This document shows positions 32,959-43,650 of a stretch of 64,000 nucleotides of DNA, piece by piece. Numbering within the stretch: position 1 is the stretch's first letter; every line of letters begins with the position of its first letter. A model generated the notes under the pieces. That model did no database searches. It was given only the letters and a program-made list of their open reading frames with translations, and was not told the DNA's origin. Made by a program: the position numbers and the translations under genes. The stretch is from Sipunculus nudus. Lineage: Eukaryota; Annelida; Sipuncula; Golfingiida; Sipunculidae. The stretch spans positions 70,999,916-71,063,915 of the forward strand of contig CM049315.1 in NCBI GenBank assembly GCA_026874595.1. The letters are read 5' to 3'.

Positions 32959-33290
32959 AATCATGTCTGTTGATGACGAACAAGTTTGTACATTGTCTGT
33001 TTCTTTTGATAGATTTCAGGATTGCTGTACTTCATGAAATTTGTGAAGAACAGAGAAATATCACTGCTGTCCTTCGAAAACCTGCTAACAAAAGATGATG
33101 GAAATGAATGTGAGGGTGAACTATTGGACAGTGGTCCTGTCGAAACAAATGAAGAATTTGACAAGATGAATGAATATCTTGCAGACAAAGAAAAGAAGAT
33201 GAAAACTGCTAGTGGAAGAGTAACTTTGGTCAAAGTATTTGAAAAATGTCCCATAATTTCTCAAAGTCAGGAAATATCTGTTTGATCTGC
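32959..33290 (+). repeat. Coding-like dispersed repeat, paralogue of 11960-12300
   Basis: An 87-codon frame (33022-33285) reads LLTKDDGNECEGELLDSG, EEFDKMNEYLADKEKKMK and SGRVTLVKVFEKCP. It follows a splice-acceptor-like TTTCTTTTGATAG. The region is duplicated at 12.0 kb, where the frame is broken. It is probably an exon of a mobile element. No known domain; charged and helical. Confidence 0.45.
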
Positions 33291-33935
33291 TGTTATGCCT
33301 ACATATATAACAATCAGTTTGCTGAAGCTGTATGTAGTCTTGGTCGTAATAAAAAAGGTATACGTAACCTTAAATAATAACCTGTATTTTAAGGATAATC
33401 ATGTTTATATGGTAATCCAATATTATCATTAATTACAGCAAATATTGGAGAAAAGGCTTGGAAATATTCAGAAACTCTCGCTTTCATGCAAAACAAAAAG
33501 AGTATGGGGTTACCATCCCCGAGGTCACATCAATGAACTGGGTGGAGGTAATTACATTTTTCACCACTCCTCGAACCCCACGGTGGGCTCAAGTGTCACA
33601 CGGTGTGAAATGACTGGTGCGCCGATCGATATCGACATAGCGCTGGATAAGGGCTTAAGGTGGCTCCCATTGTACCAAGTCATTGGTTCCAATGAGGCAG
33701 AACATAGACCAGTGATTTTCTTTGTCTGGCGTTGGACGTCGCATTATATTGCATGATTTAAGTGTTTAAACACCATCACTTTGCATATACTATCGCTACG
33801 ACTGTTTATTACAGTGAACTTTGCCATATTTCACACCACACTGAACATATAACTGTTCAGTTTTGGTCTTTGATTTGATATTATTAATCATTTTCAGACC
33901 ATTGGACTTTGTAATGTTACAAATGTTTTTTATTG
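33291..33935. other. Stretch without a recognised gene
   Basis: A 103-codon plus frame at 33445-33756 starts after an acceptor-like TTAATTACAG. Its sequence has no family resemblance that I can see. Confidence 0.3.
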
Positions 33936-34747
33936 TGTGACACGGGCGTAACTGTGCTGTAGCGGCCTCGCCTGGCCGGGTGTTGCAAACTTAGTTTAAT
34001 CCGTACTGGTTGAACTGTCGCTGTCATGCTAGTCTGGGGATTTCTCGCCTGGCCGGCCCATAAGTGAACCCTGACAAGTGTAGAAACACGGCATTCGTTC
34101 TATAGGTTTCCGGTAACGTGTGTACTGTGTATAATGTTAGATTCTTTAGATTGTTCGAGAAATGGAAAGTTCTCGGCTTGAGGTGGAAGTTATAAATAGG
34201 GGGCTGTGCTTTAGAGCCGAGAGAGAGGTAAGAGAATATCCCAGCGGACACAGAAGAGTGGGACCTATTCCGATACATGCAGCAGTTAGAGATTTTCTTC
34301 AAATTTATGATGGATTTTATGTAGTTTCAGTTTGCCTTTCGGATCACAGCCAGGATTTCAGTTTTGGATAACAGTAGATTGATTTCGTAATTACATTCGA
34401 CTGTTTTTCTTAGAAAAGATTTTTGTGAACTTTTCATCCGGATTATAAATTTTAAAGGACTTATCGCTGTGACAGTGGTGAAATCCAGGAACTGTGAACT
34501 TTGTTTATGTACTTGTATTGATTTACTGTTGTTATACTGTGTAATTGTATTGATTTAGTGTATAGTAATGTTAGGAGTGTTTTAGAACTAATTATAATTT
34601 GTTAACAAAAAACCACTGACTTCTTTATTCATTCCCCCAGACATTTCACGCTGCCTAGTGTTACAGAATCTGATTTTTTTAATCTCCATTACAAAATTTA
34701 TGTTCGTCACGACTACGTGATCTGTTGATGTTAGGTTTCGTAACACA
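33936..34747 (+). mobile_element. Solo LTR-like element, about 810 bp
   Basis: Begins TGTGACACGGGCG and ends GGTTTCGTAACACA (TG...CA, inverted TGTG/CACA ends). A TATAAATAGGGGG box lies at 34191. The 3' 245 bases match the split remnant at 18607-18785 plus 20122-20189. I do not see a convincing target duplication, so the ends may be off by a few bases. Frames inside (34024-34302, 34162-34371) are not genes. No gag or pol is present on either side. Confidence 0.6.
34191..34203 (+). promoter_or_regulatory. TATA box within the LTR
   Basis: TATAAATAGGGGG, at the position expected for the U3/R boundary of the LTR, followed within about 35 bases by GAGAGAGAGG. Confidence 0.5.
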
Positions 34748-34974
34748 CAAAATATATACCACTGTTTAAATTATTAACAAAGATTTTTTAATTTTAAATT
34801 TGTTATTAAAAATCAAACCCAGATCCTGCGATTCAAGTATAGATTATAATATAACATTTATAGCTCGTTATGCTGTGTATGATATTAGGTTTTGTTAAAT
34901 ATTTGAACAAATATATGTATTGAACAAATATATAGATCAAATGTAGACTAAAATAAATTACAATATATCTTAAT

Positions 34975-35092
34975 TTTGATGATATTTTAAATAAATGGAC
35001 CGGTCCACCTTATGGACCGGACCGCCTACAGCTTGACCTGACAAGGACAGGACCGCTTATTTGGTGCGACGAACGGTCCGGTCCTCACCTCT
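34975..35092. repeat. GGACCGG-rich hAT-type terminal remnant
   Basis: GGACCGGTCC and GGACCGGACCG on the left are partly complementary to CGGTCCGGTCCTCACCTCTA on the right; the latter resembles the 3' end of hAT elements (inverted TAGAGGTGAGG). Only about 115 bases remain and no target duplication is visible. Confidence 0.4.
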
Positions 35093-35315
35093 AAAACAAA
35101 CTCATAAAATATGTCTAAGGTATAAGTTTAATGTTTCTGTTGCTGACAATTTTCAAGACTAAAGCATTTTTTTACTATCAATTTTTTTTCAAAGAGCGAC
35201 AGTATTTTTCAAACCAAAATAAACGGTTACTGGTTGGACTTTTCATAGAAAAAATGTTTGTTGATTCGTCAACTCCGTTAAATAAAATCGTAAGGGAGTT
35301 GATGGTAAAGCCTAA
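35093..35315. other. Left flank of the Harbinger element
   Basis: AT-rich; no gene. The target duplication TAA is at 35313-35315. Confidence 0.4.
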
Positions 35316-35480
35316 AGCCGGGGTTACACTACACGACAATCGCGGGTCGCACGGTCCAACCAATTATCGTAGCTGGACGACAAAACCCTGTTTACACTAC
35401 ACGACTTTGCTGCTTACCGCGACAAAGTTCTGCGACAAAATCCTGTTTACGCTTAGCGACCTTGCTCGACCTTCCCCGTT

Positions 35481-35861
35481 TTGGAAATGGCGCCAGTTGT
35501 AAGCCGACAGCAGAAAAAACAAAAGAAAAAGAAGCTGGTTATTCTGGCAGGTGCGTATTTAATTTGCTCAAGGAGGAGGGAGAGGACCGTTTGGACTCGC
35601 TCCTGGCTTCAGAAGAGAGAAACGCATGGAGCATTCGATATCCTGATGAGCGAATTGAGAGAGGATGATGGAGGTGGATTTCTTAACTTCATGAGAATGT
35701 CCCCCGGAATCTTTGATGACTTGATGGAGAAGGTGGCACCACTCATTTCTAAACAAGACACCAAGATACGAGCTCCCACTCCTCCAGGAGTCAAGTTGGC
35801 GATAACGCTAAGATTCTTAGCAACGGGTAAGATGATAGGCCTACCAATAACTATTTATTAG
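35481..35861 (+). pseudogene. Harbinger transposase first exon
   Basis: MEMAPVVSRQQKKQKKKKL opens a basic leader. It continues KRETHGAFDILMSELREDDG, GGFLNFMRMSPGIFDDLMEK, VAPLISKQDTKIRAPTPPG and LAITLRFLATG, the conserved N-terminal region of HARBI1-like transposases. The LATG/GTAAG junction at about 35825 is a donor site in the usual place. The DDE exons are missing because of the internal deletion. The residues after the donor (KMIGLPITIY) are intron translation. Confidence 0.85.
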
Positions 35862-35914
35862 CATCATATTTGTACATATCTTATAACTTCAAAATCTGAA
35901 AAAATCAAATAAAG

Positions 35915-36403
35915 TTATAATATATATATATATATATATACATTTCTATATTCTATTAATTTTTAATATACAAATATATATATATATATATTTATTAATA
36001 TACAATATATATATTTCACACATACATATATATTATATATAAAAAAAGTAAACACATATACTTGTGTAAAAAATAGCACTTGTTTATAAATATAGATTAT
36101 ATATATATACTTTATAATACATTTCATTACTCTTGATTAATTTTATTATATACATGTACAAACTGTTTATGTAGATATGTATATTTATATTTATATATAT
36201 ATATATAAATTTTTTAGAATATTTATTAATATGTAAATTATAGTTTATTTGAAATTTATTTTTATATATAAACATACACACATATAAATACAAACTGTAT
36301 AAGTACATATATATACTTATGTATATATTTATATATATACAGTTTATGTATATATGTAGGTGTATCCATATTTTTAAGAATATTCATGTAAATTATATAC
36401 ATT

Positions 36404-36435
<32 letters not shown>

Positions 36436-36640
36436 AATATATATATTTATATATATATAAAAACTTAGTTTATGTATATATGTATGTTAATATATATATA
36501 TAATATTTTAGAATATTTATTTATATATGTTAATTGTATAGTTGATTTCAAAATTTATTTCTACACACACCATCACATACACACACATATAAACATGTAT
36601 TTATATATATATACATAGTAGTTCAAGGGGTGCTTGGCTC
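35915..36640. repeat. TA-rich expansion inside the Harbinger element
   Basis: Repeated TATATA stretches broken by ACATAC, TTTAGAATATTTAT and TTTATGTATATATGTA blocks. GTTTATGTA-type units recur at irregular spacing near 36168, 36341 and 36469. The IYIY-rich minus frame at 36084-36308 is not a gene. Confidence 0.85.
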
Positions 36641-36679
36641 TATAATTGACTATTAAAAGATTTTTCGCTTTGCATTCCT

Positions 36680-36792
36680 AGTGATATGTAGTTCTTATGG
36701 GTGACATCGTATAACACCGGTCTGGCTGACCACAGGTCAATCAGGGCGTCTTCCTTTTCGTCATTCCATATCCAACCCTCTGGCTCTGCCAT
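36680..36792 (-). pseudogene. MADF/Myb-like partner protein of Harbinger, N-terminal remnant
   Basis: The minus strand encodes MAEPEGWIWNDEKEDALIDL followed by WSARPVLYDVTHKNY. This is the start of a MADF/SANT-type domain, the DNA-binding second protein of PIF/Harbinger elements. The frame opens earlier (36966), but MAEPEG is the likelier start. Similarity stops after HKNY at about 36680, where the internal deletion or the TA-rich stretch begins. Confidence 0.7.
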
Positions 36793-37074
36793 TTTGATTG
36801 AAATCAGTGCCACATGACCTGAAAGCCTTTGTACTATTGGATGAATGACATGACCCGCCCTTGCGATTGTCTTAATACTGTTTACACTACACGACCCAAC
36901 GATAATCGTAAGGAAAAAGTTTGACATGTCAAACTTTTTTTGTCGGCCGATAATCTGTTGCGACACGCGATTATCGCTGAAAAATGCTGTTTACACCTCA
37001 CGACAATCGCAGAGAAATGCTGAAAATTGTGAGCGACCTGCGATAGTCGTGTAGTGTAACCCCGGCTTAAGTCA

Positions 37075-37855
37075 CAAACAACCTACGATTTTGACTGTCG
37101 TACGATTTCAGCAGGTCTACGACAGATTGAACCGTCGTAGGATTGGTAGAGATTTTTTTTATAATTTCGTGGACGCGTTCACAAATAAATATATGTTGTA
37201 CGACGGTCGGGGGAAAATTGGTCAGAGGAGTCTTATCGTACGCTCTTCCTACGACCGTCTTATGTGGTCCCTACGATGGTCGTAGTACAATAAAAAATGT
37301 CGTGCAGCATTCCTGGGATGCTTGGTTGTCGTGCGACAGTCGTGCGACTGATACGCCGTCATCGTAAGCTCATCCTGCGACATGTTCACGGCTGTCGTAG
37401 GCTACATGTAGGAATATAAAGAGGTTCCAACAGCAGTTCTGTAGCAGCTACCTGTTAAGATAGGATTATAGTCCTAAGACAAACCCACGGCGGTCGCAGG
37501 AATAACCTACAACGGTAGAACATTCGTGGGATCGTGATAGGTAGAACGTGCGTCAATCGTAAGGCAGTTGTAGGAAAGTTCTGCGGTTCTTAGGGCCTCA
37601 GATTACCATAAAAATCGTACGAAAGTCGAAGGTTTATCGTAACACAGTCGCATCATACGACAGACCTACGAGATCGGCCTGACATAAAGGATGACCTACG
37701 ACGCTGAAAAAAAATTTTAACATGTTCAAAATTCTACGACAAGGGTCTACGACACCTTTTTCTGTCGCACGACGACTGAATTTCGTACGACACACCCACG
37801 ACTGTCCTAGGTATTTCCCGAAATTTCTGTCGTAGACCTGTCGTATATGTGTTGT
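37075..37855. repeat. TACGAC/GTCGTA-rich foldback repeat
   Basis: TACGAC, TCGTAG and GTCGTA variants occur dozens of times on both strands. The left end (CTACGATTTTGACTGTCGTA, CAGGTCTACGACAG) is an approximate inverse of the right end (CTGTCGTAGACCTGTCGTA). It starts within ten bases of the Harbinger end. Frames at 37091 and 37143 are repeat translations. Likely a non-autonomous foldback or MITE-like element with no gene. Confidence 0.65.
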
Positions 37856-38591
37856 ACAATGTATGTGACTAGGTTTATCGGAGCGGATGATTGTTTACCT
37901 AATCTGCGGACAGAATGGACCTGATATTTAAACAAATATATCATTTCTAATAGATTTACGATGCCTCTTTCTGTTCATGGATGTTTATAGGTTTCAAGGA
38001 TTACTTTTTTCACAAACGGCGTAACAGATTTGATGAGTGAAAATAATCTACTTACCTTTTTATATACATTTTACACTACAAAAATCGAAACTGGATTGAA
38101 GCTATGATTCTTCATTTTGAATGTCCTACATTAAAACGAAGGATATGATTGGCCACTCGATTTGTTCCTCTGGATGGTTGTAGATGGCATTATGGTGCAG
38201 TTGTAACAGAGTTGACGAAAATTTAGGACCTGGCTTCGTTAGTCCAGCGAGTGAAAATACTGAAGAGCAGCTCATAGAACCTTGCAGGAAGCACATTAGA
38301 TCTTGTTTATAGTAAACAAACACAAAAATACTCCAATTATTATTGATGGATACAAAATTCATTTATTTTTTCATTGGAAGCCCTTATTTAGGACATCTAT
38401 TTTATATTTAGGCCTCATATTTTAACTAAAAAATTGGCCCTAAAATTATATCTGGACCTACTCTTACAATATTACCCTCACATCGGGAATCGAAATAAAT
38501 CATCAAACTCATTCTGATATAATCTTACCATGATTGTGTTTTAATTAAACCCTATGAAGCAATCGGACCCTATTTTGACTCCTATTTGAAG
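37856..38591. other. Stretch without a recognised gene
   Basis: No frame of note apart from a 78-codon minus frame at 38126 without a domain. It precedes the DDE-like pseudogene, so upstream exons of that gene may be hidden here, but I do not see them. Confidence 0.35.
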
Positions 38592-39430
38592 ATTTGCACC
38601 TGTGCGACCAGGAGATCAGTATCACTGACTGGGGGTGCAACTCTTTCCAATGATCATGCATTCAAAGTTGCATCAAATGTAGGTGTAGTAAATCCAGTGA
38701 ACAAAAAGATTGAAAGAAAATACAGTTCACTCTTTTATGTATTGAATGGAAATGGGGAGATGGTCACATGTAAGTTGACCCGTGGTGAGAGTCTTGATGA
38801 GGTGGCTCACCTACTATAACATTTGAAGAACAGGTATCAGAGGCTAAAGTCAAACTCGCCCCCTCTTCCAAATTTACAGTCGTTGACATCTGTTGAGAAG
38901 AAAGCTCCAGTCTGTATTCCACGAAGGAACTCGTGTTTTGCTTGATTTTTCTTTGCCAACTAGAGGGTTAAAATGTACATACCTAAGCTTGATGAATTCT
39001 CGGCGAAGGCAGCATGGCTTGTGTCTTCGGCGCCGTTCAGATAGAGGAGGAAATGGTCTGCGGCCACACATGACAGTAATGAAATCAAACAAAATGTGCT
39101 GGACTTTGAGAGGAAATATACATAAATAATCACTGCAAGGGGAAAAGTGGTTCTTTCTTGGCAGGCTGTATGTGAAGTGGATAAACTGATTCTACACGCA
39201 GAGAAAGGCTGCCCGGCAAATATTCCGCCTGATGTAAAAAAAATACAAAAATGAAAATCTACACAGACAACTGCAAAATTCATGTAAGATCAATGTGTGT
39301 TGAGTTACACCTTATGTTGCCACTGCCAGCCTCTATTTATATATCAACCACTGAAACAAAGACCGGAAACTGTCCCCTAAAGCAAAACATGTTCTACAAT
39401 GCTTGTTCACCAAGGACAAAATTTCCCAAA
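38592..39430 (+). pseudogene. Degenerate DDE-like transposase of unnamed family
   Basis: Across at least four frames: LSNDHAFKVASNVGVV (first Asp), YSSLFYVLNGNGEMVTCKLT, then VVDIC-EE-KLQSVFHEGTRV followed by LLDFS (second Asp region; family form is D-x-C-C...LD-F-HA-Q-R), then DKLILHAEKGCPANIPPDV and CKIHVRSMCVELHL (the G-T-N-K-N-E helix with the Glu is largely lost). The order and spacing match a DDE transposase family common in molluscs and cnidarians that I cannot name. Stops and frameshifts are frequent, so the copy is old. Confidence 0.55.
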
Positions 39431-40110
39431 TAAAGGCACGCATGAGTGGTGCGGTGTAACCTCAGTGGGCCACCAGAAACATTAGGTCTTGGTACCGATG
39501 AGTTCAACACTGTGGCTGGTGATTTCCTGGCAGACAAGGCTAATTTACATGAACAGGACATACGTATCTTTCTAGAAGAGACTGTTTCCTCTATAGCTGG
39601 AGCAGATGACCATGTCGTTTCAGATAATCCTGGCTCCAGTACCGATCACAACAAAGGACGCAACAGCTACATACTGGACATGACACCAGTATTTTAATCT
39701 TGGGACCACAGAAACCGAAAGGTTGTCGTAATGCCTAAAACTGTGCATTCTGCAGGTTGCCACTTTGTGATACAAGGTCAACGCCTTACCGACAACCCTT
39801 CGCCTCCACAGTGGATAAAAATAGCAAAGCCGTGTCTGTTTCAGCCTGTGTTGGATGCTAATAGTTGCTCCCGATCACATGGAAGCAACGTGCGGTCTTT
39901 CAATGTTTCACAGCAGAAGACCTCCCCATCTTGTATGTGTTGTTTGTTGCTGAGGAAGTGATCAGATTTCGTTAGCCTTATAAATTATGATTATCTAAAA
40001 TAGACCAGCTGTTTGTTAAATCTTGTAGAGTACACGATACACAAGCATTTGAGCAAGCTGAAATTTCATTCGCCCCGTGGGCGATTACGATTATTATAAC
40101 TTCACGTATT
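39431..40110. other. Stretch with two unassigned plus frames
   Basis: 39446-39697 (DEFNTVAGDFLADKANLHEQ) and 39731-39961 (SPPQWIKIAKPCLFQPVLDA) are open and moderately coding-like. They may be the C-terminal continuation of the upstream transposase relic or another exon. No domain recognised. Confidence 0.3.
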
Positions 40111-40112
40111 TC

Positions 40113-40171
<59 letters not shown>
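40111..40171. repeat. (TA)n microsatellite
   Basis: About 30 TA dinucleotides. The YIYIYI frame across it is spurious. Confidence 0.95.
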
Positions 40172-40176
<5 letters not shown>

Positions 40177-41635
40177 TATTATAAACGTATACAGGCTCCA
40201 CTTAGATGTCAACCAGTGCAATAACAAAGTCTTCAATTGTTTCGACAGGATCACCGTCCAACATTTCACATTTATGTGCATCATCTTTCGTGAGCAGTTC
40301 TAATCATGGCAGCATGGAACAAGTTTCAGTTTCAGTTACTGGAATACTTGCGGTAAGTGAGGAGCGGGCTTAGCATGCAGCCAGGGAAAGACAAGCTGCA
40401 CTCCTAGAGCATTTGTAAGAATCCGAACAGGCATTCCTCCCTGTCTTTGAGATATGTTTGAGATCACAAGAGCATGACTTATCATTTAACTGGGTCATAC
40501 ACAGACCCAATAGAAAGCACCTGTAGTTTCATATGAGAAAGGTGTTAACACAACTGAAATATGTACTTTTGCGAACTTATATTTTTTTATATAATATATT
40601 CAATGTGCTCTTTATACTATTGAACAGTTGTACAACGAATGCTGAAGTACCGTGTGCCTTGCAGAACTACTGACAACATCTCTGATATTACCACCACAAT
40701 GTTTCAATGTTATGTTTATAACTGTTATGATTTACTTATATTGCCTGTTTATCAACTTTTCATGTTAGATTACATGATGTATACTCGATGATTCCGAGTG
40801 TACTCCTCAGTATTATTGTTCATACAATTATTGCAACATGTCTTGTTTTATTCCTATAATAGTACAGTAATGCATAACAATCCCAACATAACACGTCTCC
40901 TAGCAGGATACCAACACTAACAGTGATCCAATCAGACTATTAGATGAACTGTCACAAAAGCAAACAGTACAGAAAGGTTGGCACGAGACTGAACTTAAAG
41001 TGCAATACGCCTTATTACTGGTGCTATATAATCCAGGTTCGGCAAAAACAGTCATCATGTTAATACCAGACCACTAAGCTCATGTAATCTCGTGTCACAG
41101 TTGAATCAATAGTCCCAATGAACCAACACTTTGAGATATCATCTCATGTTGTTGCATTATACAGACAGTAAGATATATATCAGAAGTGCAATGGTACTAA
41201 GTACCTAACAATGATGGCCTTGTAAACCTGCATCCTCCAATTATCAAATGAATCAATCGATGGAGAAGGTTGCTTCCAGATATGAGCTGCCTAGACACAG
41301 TCCATTCTTGCAAATATTCGTCCAACTAATAGTACTATTAACCCCAATCCGTGACTGGACGGCACAGATAACAAGTATGACAGCATGACATTTTCCGATT
41401 GTATGAAACATGTTCGTAATAATTGCAACCAATATGTATGAAGACGTTACACAATGCAATGATAAGTAAAGATTTCTTCAGGTTATATATGCGCCCCTAT
41501 GAACCAGAGTGGCCCATCCCACACGTTTCAGTTTTTGAGTCAGAGGTACTTTCAGGCTTTTAGTAAAAATCTAAAATAATATCAAATGGAGATAAGGTCT
41601 GAGAGGAAGAGATCGGTTTGTATTGATGATGAGTA
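40172..41635. other. 1.5 kb without a recognised gene
   Basis: No long frames; a 68-codon minus frame at 41253 has no domain. No repeat boundary recognised. Confidence 0.4.
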
Positions 41636-41637
41636 AG

Positions 41638-41677
41638 AAGGTCTGGTCGCAAATACAATATTTTGCGACCAGACCAT
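41638..41677. repeat. Strong 15-bp hairpin
   Basis: GGTCTGGTCGCAAA at the left is perfectly complementary to TTTGCGACCAGACC at the right, with a loop of about 9 bases (TACAATATT). It lies at the start of the dispersed repeat shared with 6.3 kb, which lacks the hairpin. Confidence 0.75.
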
Positions 41678-41679
41678 GT

Positions 41680-41817
41680 GTTTCCTAATGTTGTAACTGA
41701 AACGTGAGCAGTTTTGGCAACGTAAGCTCTTTATTATCATGATCATTGGTTGGCTTTTTGATAATTTGCTGGCACTTCAGTAGTTTACACACTTGTTTAA
41801 TTGGATCTATTTTTATG

Positions 41818-41855
<38 letters not shown>

Positions 41856-41893
41856 ATATATAATATAGTTGCAATATAACTGATGTCCGCATA
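41680..41893. repeat. Dispersed repeat, paralogue of 6305-6535
   Basis: Same order of blocks as the 6.3 kb copy, with a (TA)n expansion at 41821-41852. Confidence 0.7.
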
Positions 41894-42550
41894 TGCGAGG
41901 ACTTCTGTTCGACATTGAATATAGTGAACATACAATTTAATGGGCTACCAAAGAAACTATCTGCAGATGTGTCTGCAGAGGCCATTGGTTGGCTCCTACT
42001 ACCCAGACAGACTCATGAAACTATTGACAGAGATCTGTGCATTACGTGTTGGACAGGTGGGTCGCATGATGTTTTGGTGTTAACCCATTAACAAGTCTAG
42101 AGATGAGGACTTACACCAAATGGCCAGGCGGGTTCTTGAAAACCCTGATCCTCAAGTCTTTGGGACCGCTCATGCAGCTGATCTGAGATGCAGCCAAAAC
42201 AGATTTGTTTCCTGTTCTCCTCAGAAGCAGAGAATATGCTGCGGGAAAATGGTTTTCTTAACAAGCAGGAATGGCACTTAAAAAGAGTTACTGGGTATAA
42301 CCCCGGACATCCACCTGTGCATCAATGAAGGTACGATCCACTGTTCTTGATCTTCCAAACGTGTTCAACTAGATAAATCATATAAACCATTACATAAATA
42401 CACTTGTAAAATGTTACAATATCGTTCATGTTACAAGACTGAACGACAAAGGTTCCATGGAAAGGTCAGTGGAGCTGGACCCAGAAGACCCTCGCAGAAT
42501 CAAAACTGTGCACCCAGTGGTGAAACCACCGATGGCAGAAAGTTTGTAGA
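41894..42550. other. Stretch with coding-like fragments
   Basis: Short plus-strand runs such as SAEAIGWLLLPRQTHETIDR and ENMLRENGFLNKQEW look like an eroded transposon protein, but I cannot name it and stops are frequent. Confidence 0.3.
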
Positions 42551-42552
42551 AA

Positions 42553-42775
42553 AAAAAGTGACCCGTGGGTCATGACGCTCAGCCGACTGACATGTTGGCA
42601 ATATGTCCTTTGCACAGACAACTAATTAAGGTAATGTAGGTGGCATCATTGTTCATGCATATTAGCTTAATTTCAGGTTTCCATAGAGACTTTTCATGTA
42701 CCTCTCTGGATGTAAAGTGAGATTCTATGTCTACTTGATACGAATTGACCCCTGTTAACAGATGACCACATCTTT
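42553..42775 (+). repeat. 18.8 kb-family repeat fragment
   Basis: GACCCGTGGGTCATGACGCT, ATTTCAGGTTTCCATAGAGA, ACTTTTCATG and CCCTGTTAACAGATGACC are the reverse complement of the distal end and one core unit of the 18.8 kb repeat. Confidence 0.65.
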
Positions 42776-42829
42776 AAAGATCTACTATAAACTGAGTATT
42801 ACTTTTTTGCCCTTCTGACCCAAATATCA

Positions 42830-43650
42830 GTAAGGTCAACCAAAACAAACTGGTTAAATCAGATATTAAATTGGTTACATGAACCAGTTTGAACATGAAC
42901 CATTCAAACTGGTCAAACCAGTGGATATATTTATCTGTGCAATGCTACTTTCAGTCCCCTTTTCAGTTGTTTTATTCTTCAGACTGATTGTGAGTTTTCT
43001 TATAGGTCTTTCTTCAGTTTCGGGTGGCTCTGGTGTGGGTTTCAAGGGGAAACACAAATGTCGCCCGGTCTTGGAATTGAACCTGTGACCGCTCGCATAC
43101 AAGTCAGACGTTTTGACCCTCATCCAGTGAAGCTTGCATCTGATTTGGAGCAGTTTTGTCTTTGATGTTAAAACTGACCAATTGATTTAAAACTGACCAA
43201 TTGATTTGGTCAGTTCTTCACCAATCAGTTTGTAAAATAACCTATATGTGGATAAAATCAACCAATGTTTAACTCAACCAAGAAAACTGGTTTAATATAT
43301 GCGTCCAAACGTTCGACCAATTAAAATCGGTCAAAATGACCGATGACTTTGGTTACAAGTTGGTTGAAATTACCAATTTGTTGGTTAAATCAACCAATAT
43401 CATCTGAACCAACCAAATTGGTCATATATGTGTGCTAAAGTAACCACTATTTTCTTTATCAATTGACCAATATATTGGTTAAACCTACATACAGTAGCTT
43501 TATCCTGTTAACCAATAAAAATTGGTAAAAACAACCAACTGGTTTGGTTAGTACTGTAACAATGCATTGGTTAAGATAAACAATATTTTGGTTAAAACAA
43601 CCAAAACTGACATAACCAATTAAATTGGTTATATATTTAACCAATCTGAA
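42830..43650. repeat. ACCAA/TTGGT self-complementary block
   Basis: About 800 bases are packed with AACCAAT, ATTGGTT, GGTCAAACC and CCAATTTGGT-like words on both strands, often as near-palindromes (ACCAAATTGGTC, ACCAATTAAATTGGTT, ACTGACCAATTGATTTGGTC). Many alternative hairpins are possible. The centre (42950-43130) is a different, GC-richer insert with a tRNA-like B-box. No gene. The 82-codon minus frame at 42875 crosses this insert and is not supported. Confidence 0.7.
43010..43135 (-). repeat. tRNA-like sequence, possible SINE head
   Basis: On the minus strand TCTGACTTGTATGCGAGCGG is followed by GGTTCAATTCC at 43073-43083, an RNA polymerase III B-box in a tRNA-Thr- or Lys-like context. 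The T-stem does not pair well and no clean A-box or acceptor stem is visible, so it is not a tRNA gene. Confidence 0.35.

Larger units (their letters stand above)
35316..37067 (+). mobile_element. PIF/Harbinger transposon, internally deleted (1.75 kb)
   Basis: The left end AGCCGGGGTTACACTACACG is the exact inverse of the right end (CGTGTAGTGTAACCCCGGCT). TAA flanks both sides (35313-35315 and 37068-37070), the classic 3-bp Harbinger duplication. Subterminal motifs GTTTACACTACACGAC recur near both ends. The left part carries the first transposase exon on the plus strand; the right part carries the start of a MADF/Myb-like partner on the minus strand. The middle, where the rest of both genes should be, is about 700 bases of TA-rich sequence. 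The element cannot encode a full transposase. Confidence 0.9.

Noticed and set aside
36084-36308. IYIY-rich minus frame
   Set aside because: Translation of the TA-rich interior of the Harbinger element.
40115-40303. Frame with YIYIYI repeat
   Set aside because: Translation of a (TA)n microsatellite.
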